64,000 nt of DNA from Companilactobacillus crustorum JCM 15951 (GTDB taxonomy: Bacteria > Bacillota > Bacilli > Lactobacillales > Lactobacillaceae). The stretch lies in the NCBI RefSeq assembly GCF_001434585.1, contig NZ_AZDB01000006.1:18445-82444 (forward strand), read 5' to 3'. The position numbers and the translations under genes were made by a program. Shown piece by piece: positions 9,695 to 18,768 of this stretch (position 1 is its first letter; the number at the start of each line of letters is the position of its first letter). The notes beneath the pieces are model-generated. The model was given only the letters and a program-made list of their open reading frames with translations. It made no database searches and was not told the origin of the DNA.

Positions 9695-10570
9695 TTGAAA
9701 AAAAGACTTGTCGCATTATTTGCAATTATTTTACCAACGATTTTTATTTTAAGTGGTTGCAAAGGCAGCGGAAGCCAAGAGACTATTACAGCAGTTGGAT
9801 CTTCAGCTGCTCAACCATTAGTAGAGCTCGCTGGGGAAGAGTTTACTAAAAACAATCCCAATCAATATGTTAATGTTCAGGGAGGCGGAACTGGTACTGG
9901 ACTGAGTCAGATTCAACAGGGCGCAGTTAATATCGGTAATTCCGATCTTTATGCTGAGCAAAAAAAAGATATCGATGCTAGTAAATTAGTTGATCATCGT
10001 ATTGCAGCTGTCGGTATGGTGCCCGTTGTAAATAAAGATGTTAACGTCAAATCTTTGACTATTAAGCAATTAAGACAAATATTTTCAGGTCAGGTTACTA
10101 ACTGGAATCAAGTTGGTGGACAGAATTTAAAAATAACGATTATTAATCGCGCTGATGGTAGTGGAACCAGGGCATCATTTGAAAGCGATGTTATGAACGG
10201 GACTCCTTTTGTGCGCTCCCAAGAGCAGGATTCAAGTGGTATGGTACGACAAATTGTCTACAATACCGCTGGGGCTATCAGTTATTTGGCTATGCCGTAT
10301 TTGAACGATACAGTCAAAACGGTCAATGTTAATGGTGTGAAACCAACTATCAAAAATATTGAAGATAATAATTGGAAAATTTGGTCATATGAACATTTGT
10401 ATACCAATGGGCAACCAACAGGGATGACTAAGAAGTTCCTTGATTTCATTATGACTGATCACGTTCAAACGAATGTTGTTCAAAAGATGAATTATGTTCC
10501 TATTAAAGACATGAAGTATCAAAAAGATTATAAGGGCAATATTACGCCCGTTTCAAAGGGGGTAAAGTAA
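9695..10570 (+). CDS. pstS: Phosphate-binding lipoprotein PstS
   Basis: Periplasmic-type binding protein of the Pst ABC phosphate importer, about 291 residues, anchored as a lipoprotein. The start is TTG 9695 with GAGGTGAG upstream. The signal peptide KKRLVALFAIILPTIFILSG ends in the lipobox LSGC. Phosphate-contact segments AVGSSAAQPL, GGGTGTGLSQIQ and RADGSGTRASF are recognisable. First gene of pstS-C-A-B1-B2-phoU. Confidence 0.95.
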   Translation: MKKRLVALFAIILPTIFILSGCKGSGSQETITAVGSSAAQPLVELAGEEFTKNNPNQYVNVQGGGTGTGLSQIQQGAVNIGNSDLYAEQKKDIDASKLVDHRIAAVGMVPVVNKDVNVKSLTIKQLRQIFSGQVTNWNQVGGQNLKITIINRADGSGTRASFESDVMNGTPFVRSQEQDSSGMVRQIVYNTAGAISYLAMPYLNDTVKTVNVNGVKPTIKNIEDNNWKIWSYEHLYTNGQPTGMTKKFLDFIMTDHVQTNVVQKMNYVPIKDMKYQKDYKGNITPVSKGVK

Positions 10571-10571
10571 T

Positions 10572-11492
10572 TTGAAAGATCCAATTAGAGAGAGTTTAAC
10601 GAAGAAGTCTGTTTCCGCCAAGCGTGAAACCCGTGGTAAAATTATATCTTTAAGTTTTACTGCCATTATTGTTTTATTAGTTATTACTATTATTGGTTTT
10701 ATCGCATCACGTGGGTTGATTATCTTTGTAAAAGATGGCGTTAATCCAATTGATTTTTTGACGCATTCAGTATGGTCGCCTAATAAATTGGATAGTGCTG
10801 GTCATCCAATTGTTGGAGCAGCGCCAATGATTATTGGTTCCTTTGCGGTTACGTTGATTGCGGCTTTAATTGGAACTCCCTTTGCGATAGCTGCAGCTAT
10901 TTTTATGACAGAAATATCTCCTAAATGGGGACGGAAGGTTTTACAGCCAGTTATTGAACTATTGGTTGGTATCCCTTCAGTTGTTTATGGTTTTATTGGT
11001 TTAACGATCGTAGTTCCTTTTGTTAGAAAAATCGCCGGTGGCAGTGGTTTCGGTATTTTAGCGGGGTCATTTGTACTTTTCGTTATGATTCTACCAACTA
11101 TTACATCGATGTCAGTTGATGCTCTAAGAGCTGTGCCGAGATATTATCGAGAAGCTTCATTAGCTTTAGGCGCTACTAGGTGGCAGACAATCTCTAAGGT
11201 TATTTTGAGAGCAGCAACGCCGGGAATCTTAACAGCAGTTGTTTTTGGAATGGCAAGGGCTTTCGGTGAAGCTTTGGCAGTTCAAATGGTTATTGGTAAT
11301 GCCATGTTGTTGCCACAGAACTTAGTTTCGCCATCATCAACTTTAACAAGTGTTTTAACTATGAATATGGGAAATACAATCATGGGATCAACAGCAAATA
11401 ATGCTCTCTGGTCTTTAGCTTTACTATTGTTATTAATGTCTCTCTTATTCAACTTTGTAATTAGATCGATAGCCAAGCGAGGTGAATTCTAA
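10572..11492 (+). CDS. pstC: Phosphate ABC transporter permease PstC
   Basis: A 306-residue permease with about six membrane helices. The ABC coupling motif region REASLALGATRWQTI is near residue 195. The start is TTG 10572, one base after the pstS stop, with the AAAGGGGG ribosome site inside pstS. The stop overlaps the pstA ATG (TAATG). Confidence 0.94.
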   Translation: MKDPIRESLTKKSVSAKRETRGKIISLSFTAIIVLLVITIIGFIASRGLIIFVKDGVNPIDFLTHSVWSPNKLDSAGHPIVGAAPMIIGSFAVTLIAALIGTPFAIAAAIFMTEISPKWGRKVLQPVIELLVGIPSVVYGFIGLTIVVPFVRKIAGGSGFGILAGSFVLFVMILPTITSMSVDALRAVPRYYREASLALGATRWQTISKVILRAATPGILTAVVFGMARAFGEALAVQMVIGNAMLLPQNLVSPSSTLTSVLTMNMGNTIMGSTANNALWSLALLLLLMSLLFNFVIRSIAKRGEF

Positions 11493-12379
11493 TGTTTAAT
11501 GCAAAGACTAAGGATAAAATTGCTACGGCTATTATTTATATAATGTCTGGCATTATCGTGCTGATATTGGCAGGATTATTGGTCTATATCCTCGGCAGTG
11601 GTTTGCGTTATGTTAATTGGCACTTTTTAACATCAGGTTCAAAAGCCTTTCAAGCTGGTAGTGGCGTGGGAATTCAATTGTTTAATTCATTTTTCCTTTT
11701 GATACTTTCAATGATTATTTCTATTCCGATTTCAATTTGTGCCGGAATTTATCTTTCAGAATATGCTGGTAAGAATAAATTGGTCGAATTGATTCGAGTT
11801 TCTATTGAAGTTTTAAGTTCATTGCCATCAATCGTAGTAGGACTATTTGGTTTTTTAATTTTCGTAATTAGTTTTAAATTTGGCTTTTCTATTCTTTCTG
11901 GTGCTTTAACTTTAACAGTTTTTAATTTGCCAATTTTAACTAGAAACGTCGAGGATTCTTTAAGATCAGTTCCACAGTCGCAGCGTGAGGCTGGATTAGC
12001 TTTAGGACTATCTAAATGGGAGACTGTAATTCATGTTATTATTCCCGACGGTTTGCCAGGTATTATCACTGGGATGATTATTGGTGCTGGGAGAGTTTTC
12101 GGTGAAGCAGCTGCCTTAATTTATACAGCTGGTCAAAGTGCACCGCCACTTGATTTTACCAACTTAAATATCTTTAGTATTACAAGTCCGTTAAATCTAA
12201 TGAGACCGGCTGAAACTTTAGCAGTACATATTTGGAGGGTAAACTCCGAAGGTTTGATCCCAGATGCCGTACAAGTTTCTGCCGGAGCTTCGGCAGTTTT
12301 GATTATTGCTGTGTTACTCTTTAATTTGCTTTCGAGATATATTGGTAATTTAGTTTATAAAAAGATGACGGGTGAATAA
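11492..12379 (+). CDS. pstA: Phosphate ABC transporter permease PstA
   Basis: A 295-residue second permease of the Pst importer, with about six helices and the coupling loop REAGLALGLSKWETV near residue 165. Its ATG overlaps the pstC stop. The GEAAALIYTAGQ segment is typical of PstA. Confidence 0.94.
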   Translation: MFNAKTKDKIATAIIYIMSGIIVLILAGLLVYILGSGLRYVNWHFLTSGSKAFQAGSGVGIQLFNSFFLLILSMIISIPISICAGIYLSEYAGKNKLVELIRVSIEVLSSLPSIVVGLFGFLIFVISFKFGFSILSGALTLTVFNLPILTRNVEDSLRSVPQSQREAGLALGLSKWETVIHVIIPDGLPGIITGMIIGAGRVFGEAAALIYTAGQSAPPLDFTNLNIFSITSPLNLMRPAETLAVHIWRVNSEGLIPDAVQVSAGASAVLIIAVLLFNLLSRYIGNLVYKKMTGE

Positions 12380-12382
12380 GTT

Positions 12383-13189
12383 ATGGAAGAACAAAATAAT
12401 GAACAATACATCCTTCATTTAGATGAGGATCAACATGAAATTGCCATGAAGACAAATGATCTACAAGTCTTTTATGGTGAGAAAGAGGCTATGCACAAGG
12501 CTTCGCTTCAATTTGAACGTTATAAGATCACATCACTTATTGGAGCCTCAGGTTCGGGTAAATCAACATATTTGAGATCGCTCAATCGAATGAACGATAA
12601 TATCCTTGGAGCTTCTGTTAAGGGGCAGATCATGTATCGAGGTTTGGACATTAATAAGAATAATGTTGATATTTATGAGGTTAGAAAACATATTGGAATG
12701 GTATTCCAGAGACCCAATCCTTTTTCTAAATCAATTTATGACAATATTACTTTTGCATTAAAGCGGCATGGTCTGCACGATAGGAAAAAATTAGATGAAA
12801 TCGTTGAAACAACTTTAAAACAAGCTTCACTCTGGGATCAAGTAAAAGATGACTTAGACAAAAGTGCCCTGGCTCTTTCTGGTGGACAACAACAGCGGTT
12901 ATGTATTGCCAGAGCAATTGCTATGAAGCCAGATATTTTATTAATGGATGAGCCAGCTAGTGCGTTGGATCCAATTTCAACATCAAACGTTGAAGAAACG
13001 ATGCTAAGTTTGAAAGATAAGTTTACAATTATTATTGTTACGCATAATATGCAACAAGCAGCTAGAATTAGTGATTATACAGCGTTTTTCCACATGGGAC
13101 ATGCAGTTGAATTTAATGAAACTAGAAAAATCTTTACGCGTCCTAAGATTAAGACGACGGAAGATTATGTTTCTGGACACTTTGGATAG
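12383..13189 (+). CDS. pstB: Phosphate ABC transporter ATPase PstB (copy 1)
   Basis: A 268-residue ATPase. Walker A GASGSGKS, Q-loop VFQRPNPF, signature LSGGQQQR, Walker B ILLMDEP and H-loop VTHNM are all present. It has an N-terminal extension of about 20 residues absent from copy 2. It follows pstA by 3 bases. Two tandem PstB ATPases are usual in lactobacilli. They may form a heterodimer or act under different conditions, but the sequence does not say which. Confidence 0.94.
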   Translation: MEEQNNEQYILHLDEDQHEIAMKTNDLQVFYGEKEAMHKASLQFERYKITSLIGASGSGKSTYLRSLNRMNDNILGASVKGQIMYRGLDINKNNVDIYEVRKHIGMVFQRPNPFSKSIYDNITFALKRHGLHDRKKLDEIVETTLKQASLWDQVKDDLDKSALALSGGQQQRLCIARAIAMKPDILLMDEPASALDPISTSNVEETMLSLKDKFTIIIVTHNMQQAARISDYTAFFHMGHAVEFNETRKIFTRPKIKTTEDYVSGHFG

Positions 13190-13201
13190 GAGTGCTAAAT
13201 C

Positions 13202-13960
13202 TTGGCAGAAAAAATTTTAACATCTTCTGATGTACATTTGTTTTATGGTAAAAAAGAAGCTCTGAAGGGTATTAACCTAGATTTTAATAAGAATGAAATT
13301 ACCGCTTTGATCGGTCCTTCTGGATGTGGTAAGTCAACTTATCTGAGATGTTTAAATCGGATGAACGATTTGATTCCAGATGTAACGATAACTGGAACAA
13401 TTTCATTGGATGGCAAAAACATCTATGCGCCTAATATTGATACGGTTGAATTAAGAAAACAAGTTGGTATGGTTTTTCAACAGCCCAACCCATTCCCATT
13501 TTCAATTTATGATAATGTAGTATATGGATTAAGATTAGCTGGTGTTAAAGATAAGGCAGTGCTTGATGAGGCAGTGGAAACAAGTCTTCAAAACGCTGCA
13601 GTTTGGGATGATGTGAAAGATAAGCTACATCAAAGTGCTCTGTCATTGTCTGGTGGACAACAGCAAAGAGTATGTATTGCTAGAGTTTTAGCAGTGAAAC
13701 CTGATATTATTTTATTAGACGAACCAACTTCAGCCCTAGATCCAATTTCTTCTTCTAAGGTTGAAGATACAATGTTAGCATTGCGTGAGGATTATACGAT
13801 TATTACGGTTACTCATAATATGCAGCAGGCATCCAGAATATCTGATCAAACAGCTTTCTTTTTAAACGGAGAACTTATTGAGGCGGATAAAACAAAAAAT
13901 ATTTTCTTAAATCCAAAAGAAAAACAAACGGAAGACTATATTTCTGGAAAATTCGGTTAG
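13202..13960 (+). CDS. pstB: Phosphate ABC transporter ATPase PstB (copy 2)
   Basis: A 252-residue ATPase beginning at TTG 13202 (GGAGTG upstream). Motifs are Walker [25 protein letters not shown], Walker B IILLDEP and VTHNM. It is clearly paralogous to the preceding gene, yet diverged throughout, so the duplication is old. phoU follows 12 bases downstream. Confidence 0.94.
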   Translation: MAEKILTSSDVHLFYGKKEALKGINLDFNKNEITALIGPSGCGKSTYLRCLNRMNDLIPDVTITGTISLDGKNIYAPNIDTVELRKQVGMVFQQPNPFPFSIYDNVVYGLRLAGVKDKAVLDEAVETSLQNAAVWDDVKDKLHQSALSLSGGQQQRVCIARVLAVKPDIILLDEPTSALDPISSSKVEDTMLALREDYTIITVTHNMQQASRISDQTAFFLNGELIEADKTKNIFLNPKEKQTEDYISGKFG

Positions 13961-13972
13961 GAGAAAAGAAAG

Positions 13973-14653
13973 ATGCGTACTACTTTTGAAGAACAATTAA
14001 ATAATTTACATCTACGGTTCTCAGAAATGGGCATGATGGCCAGTGAAGCTATCATGAAATCAGTTAAGGCCTATATCGATCACGATAAGTCTTTAGCCAA
14101 AGAAGTAATTAAAAACGATCATGTGATTAATAAACGAGAAATGGACCTTGAAAAAGAGTCGTTTGAAATGATTGCTTTGCAACAACCAGTTACGTCTGAT
14201 TTAAGAATGATCGTTACAGTTTTAAAGGCCAGCTCTGATTTAGAACGAATGGGGGATCATGCAGTAAGTATTGCTCAAGAGACAATTAGAGTTAAGGGTG
14301 AAGTTAGAATCCCTGAAATTGAAAAATTAATTGCTGAAATGGGCGATATGGCTACAAGTATCGTAGAAGATTCTCTAGAGGCTTATCTGAAGAAAGATAG
14401 TAAGATGGCTGAAGAAGTAGCTCACCGTGATATTGAAATTGATGCTAAGAGTGCATTGATCAATGAAATGTGTATCAAAGATATGCAAAAGACAGTGGAG
14501 AATGTTTTAAGTGGATCTTCATACATGTTAGTGGCTAGTTATTTGGAACGAGTTGGCGACTATGCAACCAATATTTGCGAATGGGTTGTTTACTTGAATA
14601 CGGGACATGTGGTAGAACTGAATCGGAAGCATATTTCAGAAACAGAAGATTAA
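13973..14653 (+). CDS. phoU: Phosphate signalling protein PhoU
   Basis: A 226-residue all-helical PhoU with two three-helix repeats. The metal-binding E/D motifs are seen in SSDLERMGDHAVSIA and ASYLERVGDYATNICEW. PhoU links Pst transport state to PhoR. Last gene of the pst operon; RBS GGAGAA. No strong terminator is visible before the next gene. Confidence 0.95.
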   Translation: MRTTFEEQLNNLHLRFSEMGMMASEAIMKSVKAYIDHDKSLAKEVIKNDHVINKREMDLEKESFEMIALQQPVTSDLRMIVTVLKASSDLERMGDHAVSIAQETIRVKGEVRIPEIEKLIAEMGDMATSIVEDSLEAYLKKDSKMAEEVAHRDIEIDAKSALINEMCIKDMQKTVENVLSGSSYMLVASYLERVGDYATNICEWVVYLNTGHVVELNRKHISETED

Positions 14654-14714
14654 GTTAAATTGCTATTTCTGTTGATATGTAGTATATTTTCTGGACAAGA
14701 TGAGGTGAAAGTTT

Positions 14715-14966
14715 ATGAAAAGTAGAATCACAAGATCAAGTACTGATCGAATGCTTGCGGGAGTATGTGGTGGCTTAGGTGAGTACTTTGGAATTGATTC
14801 AACTTGGATTCGCCTAGGATTTATCTTTTTGACACCATTCACTTATTTTCTTACAGTTTTAGTTTATATAATTTGTGTCTTTTCTTTTCCAGAAAAACGC
14901 AATATTCAAGAAACTGTTTTTAGAAGAAAGCATCGTCGAAACGATAAAACAAAGAAATATTACTGA
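14715..14966 (+). CDS. PspC domain small membrane protein
   Basis: An 83-residue protein with the PspC domain: RSSTDRMLAGVCGGLGEYFGID, then one hydrophobic helix (about residues 32-57) and a basic tail. PspC proteins are linked to envelope-stress responses. RBS GAGGTGA. The next gene (YvlD-like, 28 bases away) is its usual partner in Firmicutes envelope-stress operons. Confidence 0.85.
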   Translation: MKSRITRSSTDRMLAGVCGGLGEYFGIDSTWIRLGFIFLTPFTYFLTVLVYIICVFSFPEKRNIQETVFRRKHRRNDKTKKYY

Positions 14967-14994
14967 TTCAAAAAAGAGTTAGATGAGGTATGAA

Positions 14995-15360
14995 ATGAAG
15001 TTATTAATTAGATTGGTTATACAAACGTTGTTGTTTTTAGCAATAGCACGAGTATTGCCAAGTATGTTTCAAATTGACAGTTTGGGTACAGCGATAATCG
15101 CTAGTTTCGTTCTATCCATTTTAAACTGGACAATTAAACCATTATTGCATATCGTTTCTTTACCAATTACGTTTATTACCTTTGGATTATTCTCTTTCGT
15201 GATAAATGCGATTACTTTGGAATTAACTTCTACGTTAGTAGGATCGGCAAGCTTTCATTTTAATGGTTTTGGTTCTGCACTGATTGTGGCTGTTATTTTA
15301 GCTATTTGTAATTCGATTATTAACAGTTATAGTGCAAATAATTTTCATGGACGCGTCTAA
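14995..15360 (+). CDS. YvlD/phage-holin-4 family membrane protein
   Basis: A protein of about 121 residues with four predicted membrane helices and the family pattern LNWTIKPLLHIVSLPITFITFGLFSF. I prefer ATG 14995 (GAGGT 6 bases upstream) over ATG 14983. It is probably co-transcribed with the PspC gene and followed by a terminator. The family (DUF360/YvlD) has no defined biochemical role. Confidence 0.8.
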   Translation: MKLLIRLVIQTLLFLAIARVLPSMFQIDSLGTAIIASFVLSILNWTIKPLLHIVSLPITFITFGLFSFVINAITLELTSTLVGSASFHFNGFGSALIVAVILAICNSIINSYSANNFHGRV

Positions 15361-15376
15361 GAACGCGTTTTTTTTG
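15351..15376 (+). terminator. Intrinsic terminator
   Basis: ACGCGT-CTAAGA-ACGCGT hairpin plus T8. It overlaps the last codons of the YvlD-like gene. Confidence 0.75.
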
Positions 15377-15426
15377 TTCTAAGAATGATAAACTAATTAT
15401 AAATATAGAATTAGTGAGGGTTGGCT

Positions 15427-16386
15427 ATGACAAATTTTGTTACTGTATCTGAAATGGTAAAAGATAATGGCTTAAAAGTTTACAATGGTGAGGCTTTAAT
15501 GCCGGAAAAGAAAATAACGACGAGTGATATCTCACGCCCAGGAATTGAGTTAACAGGTTATTTTGACTATTATCCTAGCGAACGAATTCAATTGTTTGGA
15601 CAGACAGAATCAGCATATTCACGCTCAATGACAACTAATAATCGTTATAAAGTTATGCTTGAATTATGTCGTGAAGATACCCCAGCTTTGCTTATCTCTA
15701 GAAATATTCAACCTAGTAAAGAAATCCTTAAAGCTGCTAGTGAAAATAACGTTCCTGTAATTGGATCTGAACTGCCTACTACTAGACTTTCAAGTATGAT
15801 TACAGAATACTTGGACGAGAAGTTAGCTCCTAGAGAGTCAATTCACGGTGTTTTAGTGGATGTCTATGGTATTGGGATTCTTTTGACTGGGCACTCTGGA
15901 ATTGGAAAAAGTGAAACGGCTCTAGAATTAGTTAAACGTGGTCATCGTTTGATTGCTGACGATCGAGTAGACGTTTATCAACGTGATGAAAAAACAATTG
16001 TGGGTGAAGCTCCAAAGATTTTAAATCATTTATTAGAGATTCGTGGAATTGGGATTATTGACGTTATGAATCTTTTTGGTGCTGGAGCTGTTCGTTCACA
16101 AAGTGAAATTCAGTTGATTATCAATTTGGAAAATTGGTCAGCTGATAAGAATTATGATCGCATTGGAACTTTGGAAGATAAAAGAACTTTCTTTGATGTA
16201 AATGTTCCTCAGATTACTGTTCCTGTTAAGGTAGGTCGTAATATTTCTATTATCATTGAAGTTGCAGCAATGAATTATCGAGCCAAAAAGATGGGTTACG
16301 ATGCTACGAAGAAATTTGAAGATAACCTTGGTCTTTTGATCAAAGAGAATGAAAATAAAGCTAAGAACGATGAGGAAGGTAAGTAA
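15427..16386 (+). CDS. hprK: HPr kinase/phosphorylase
   Basis: A 319-residue bifunctional enzyme that phosphorylates HPr at its regulatory serine and reverses it, giving the CcpA corepressor. The Walker [15 protein letters not shown] is near residue 155 and the HPrK signature [21 protein letters not shown] near 205. ATG 15427 has GAGGG 7 bases upstream, so I prefer it to TTG 15421. It overlaps lgt (TAATG), the standard hprK-lgt pair. Its presence fits the cre site at 2914. Confidence 0.96.
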   Translation: MTNFVTVSEMVKDNGLKVYNGEALMPEKKITTSDISRPGIELTGYFDYYPSERIQLFGQTESAYSRSMTTNNRYKVMLELCREDTPALLISRNIQPSKEILKAASENNVPVIGSELPTTRLSSMITEYLDEKLAPRESIHGVLVDVYGIGILLTGHSGIGKSETALELVKRGHRLIADDRVDVYQRDEKTIVGEAPKILNHLLEIRGIGIIDVMNLFGAGAVRSQSEIQLIINLENWSADKNYDRIGTLEDKRTFFDVNVPQITVPVKVGRNISIIIEVAAMNYRAKKMGYDATKKFEDNLGLLIKENENKAKNDEEGK

Positions 16387-17201
16387 TGAATCTTGACTTG
16401 TTAGCGTTAAATCCGATTGCCCTGAACTTGGGCGGCTTGGAAATTCATTGGTATGGAATCATTATTGCTTTAGGTGCTCTAGTTGGTGTTATTATGGCAA
16501 TTCGAGAGGCTAAGAGAAGACATTTAGATCCAGATAATATTTTAGATCTAGTGTTGTATGGAGTGCCTATTGCTTTGGTCGGAGCTCGTTTGTATTATGT
16601 GATTTTTGAATTGCCATTCTACATGGCTAATCCTAGTGAAATTATAAAAATATGGCATGGCGGAATTGCAATTTATGGTGGATTGATTGCAGCCTTTATT
16701 GTTTTATTAGTTCTCTGTAAAAAAAGAAATATTTCACCTTGGTTAATGTTAGATATTGCTGCACCATCAGTTTTGTTAGGTCAGATTGTTGGTCGTTGGG
16801 GTAATTTTATGAATCAAGAGGCTTTTGGTGCTAAAACTAGTTTGAGTTTTCTGCAGTCGTTGCATTTGCCACATTTTATTATTGAGCAGATGTATATCAA
16901 TGGGGCCTATCGTCAACCAACTTTTTTGTATGAATCAATTGGTAATTTGATTGGATTAATTCTTATTTTGACTTTGAGAAATAAGAAACATTTGTTTAAG
17001 CGTGGGGAAATCTTTTTAGCATATTTAATTTGGTATCCAACAGTTAGATTCTTTGTTGAGGGAATGAGAACCGACAGTCTTTATATTTTACCAGGAGTAC
17101 GGGTTTCACAAATGTTGTCGTTAGTACTTTTTGTGGTAGCTGTTATTCTGTTCATTTATCGTCGTAAGAAAAAGAATGAACCTTGGTATAATGAGTTGTG
17201 A
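16386..17201 (+). CDS. lgt: Prolipoprotein diacylglyceryl transferase
   Basis: A 271-residue integral membrane enzyme that attaches diacylglycerol to the lipobox cysteine of lipoproteins such as PstS here. The signature [13 protein letters not shown] is near residue 138 and [10 protein letters not shown] near 93. About seven helices. Its ATG overlaps the hprK stop. Confidence 0.96.
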   Translation: MNLDLLALNPIALNLGGLEIHWYGIIIALGALVGVIMAIREAKRRHLDPDNILDLVLYGVPIALVGARLYYVIFELPFYMANPSEIIKIWHGGIAIYGGLIAAFIVLLVLCKKRNISPWLMLDIAAPSVLLGQIVGRWGNFMNQEAFGAKTSLSFLQSLHLPHFIIEQMYINGAYRQPTFLYESIGNLIGLILILTLRNKKHLFKRGEIFLAYLIWYPTVRFFVEGMRTDSLYILPGVRVSQMLSLVLFVVAVILFIYRRKKKNEPWYNEL

Positions 17202-17265
17202 GCAATTTAATTGCTAAGTTGAAAATAAATGGTAAGATTTGTTGAGTAATGGGAGGTAATCGACG

Positions 17266-18207
17266 ATGAAAACATATGATGTAGTAGTTATTGGAGCAGG
17301 TCCTGGTGGTTTAACAGCCGCTTTGTATGCTTCACGTGCTAACTTATCAGTAATGATTCTTGATCGCGGTATCTACGGTGGGCAAATGAATAACACCGCT
17401 GCGATTGAAAACTATCCCGGTTTTGATTCAATCTTAGGACCAGATTTGAGTGAAAAGATGTATAAATCTTCTACTCAATTTGGGGCTGATTTTGGTTATG
17501 GAGCCGTTGAATCAGTTGAAGATAAGGGTGATGTAAAAGTTATCCATACTGATGATGGGGATTATGAAACAAAAGTGTTAATTATTGCAACTGGATCACA
17601 ATATAAAAAGATTGGTGTTCCTGGTGAGGAAGAATTATCAGGCCGGGGCGTTTCATATTGTGCAGTTTGTGATGGTGCATTCTTCAAGGGACAAGATGTC
17701 GCTGTTGTTGGTGGCGGAGATTCCGCTGTTGAAGAGGGTATTTATTTAACACAATTAGCTAAGTCTGTAACAATTATTCACCGTCGTGATCAACTTCGTG
17801 CTCAAAAGATTTTACAAGACCGTGCATTTAAGAATGATAAGATTAAGTTCGTTTGGAATGCTGATGTCAAAGAAATCACAAGTGAAGACGAAAAAGTATC
17901 TGGTGTAAAGTATGTCGATAAAAAAACTGGGGAAGAACACGTTGTTCCTGCCAAAGGTGCTTTTATCTATGTTGGTATTAAGCCAATGACAACGCCATTT
18001 AAAGGTCTTGGAGTGCTTGATGAAGATGGCTGGATTAAAACTGATGAACATATGGCAACTAAGGTTCCCGGTGTTTTTGCAGTTGGAGATGTAAGAAAGA
18101 AAGACTTGCGTCAAATCGCTACAGCTGTTGGTGAAGGTGGAATTGCCGGACAACAAGCTTTTAATTATATTCAAGAATTGTCTGATGACAAAGTTTCAGA
18201 ACACTAA
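17266..18207 (+). CDS. trxB: Thioredoxin reductase
   Basis: A 313-residue FAD/NADPH enzyme. FAD motif GAGPGGLTAALYASRA at residues 9-24, redox pair CAVC (near 135), NADPH motif GGGDSAVEE, and the C-terminal FAD motif GVFAVGDVR. RBS GGGAGGTAAT upstream. Terminator at 18225. Confidence 0.96.
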   Translation: MKTYDVVVIGAGPGGLTAALYASRANLSVMILDRGIYGGQMNNTAAIENYPGFDSILGPDLSEKMYKSSTQFGADFGYGAVESVEDKGDVKVIHTDDGDYETKVLIIATGSQYKKIGVPGEEELSGRGVSYCAVCDGAFFKGQDVAVVGGGDSAVEEGIYLTQLAKSVTIIHRRDQLRAQKILQDRAFKNDKIKFVWNADVKEITSEDEKVSGVKYVDKKTGEEHVVPAKGAFIYVGIKPMTTPFKGLGVLDEDGWIKTDEHMATKVPGVFAVGDVRKKDLRQIATAVGEGGIAGQQAFNYIQELSDDKVSEH

Positions 18208-18224
18208 TTAAAAAGTAAATAATT

Positions 18225-18267
18225 GAGGGATGTGCAAACGATTGAGTTTGCATATTCCTCTTTTTTT
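18225..18267 (+). terminator. Terminator after trxB
   Basis: Arms GAGGGATGTGCAAAC and GTTTGCATATTCCTC with the short loop GATTGA, then T7. Confidence 0.8.
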
Positions 18268-18285
18268 ATTTCTTGAGTTTGCAGT

Positions 18286-18354
18286 ATATGTTTAAATATC
18301 GAAAAGCAACTTTTCCAAAAATGATTCCATAGTGTACATGTTTAAACATATAAT
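18286..18354 (+). promoter_or_regulatory. Twin ATGTTTAAA palindromes at the XRE gene promoter
   Basis: ATATGTTTAAATAT (18286-18299) and ATGTTTAAACAT (18338-18349) share a core about 50 bases apart. The second, a perfect 12-bp palindrome, abuts TATAAT (18349-18354), the likely -10 of the regulator gene. A GAAAAG-CAA-CTTTTC hairpin (18301-18315) lies between. I infer self-binding by the downstream XRE protein. Confidence 0.5.
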
Positions 18355-18380
18355 AAAAGAAAAGTCAGGAAGTGATTCTT

Positions 18381-18635
18381 ATGCGTGAAATAGTAGACAA
18401 AAATTTAGACCAATTGATGCACGAATCAGGCTTTAATATCTCGAAAAACTTAAAAATTTTAAGACGAGAGAAAAATGTAACTCAAAAAGAAGTCGCCCAA
18501 CATCTAAATATTGATGTTACGACTTTATCCCATTATGAAACTGGGATAAGAATGCCAGATATTGATACGCTTATCTCTTTGGCAAAATACTATGATACGG
18601 ATATCAATAGGATCATTAGTAGTTCAGAAAACTAA
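18381..18635 (+). CDS. XRE-family transcriptional regulator
   Basis: An 84-residue DNA-binding protein. A helix-turn-helix covers about residues 25-70 (LKILRREKNVTQKEVAQHL then DVTTLSHYETGIRMPDIDTL). No second domain is present. AGGA ten bases upstream supports ATG 18381 over GTG 18372. It is monocistronic, with palindromes at its promoter. Its target is unknown. Confidence 0.85.
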   Translation: MREIVDKNLDQLMHESGFNISKNLKILRREKNVTQKEVAQHLNIDVTTLSHYETGIRMPDIDTLISLAKYYDTDINRIISSSEN

Positions 18636-18734
18636 TTTGCTGATTTGATGACATAGTTTTAAGGATATTTTAAATATTTATTGTTAAAGTTATGTAAATC
18701 AAATTTTAATAGTACTCTATGATTGCTATAATGA

Positions 18735-18750
18735 TTGTAAGTACTTACAA
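18735..18750. promoter_or_regulatory. 16-bp perfect palindrome upstream of pgm
   Basis: TTGTAAGTACTTACAA lies a few bases after a TATAAT box (18727-18732), at the expected start of transcription and just before the AGGAGG ribosome site. It is a likely operator for an unidentified repressor. Confidence 0.5.
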
Positions 18751-18768
18751 ATTAGGAGGACAAATTTA

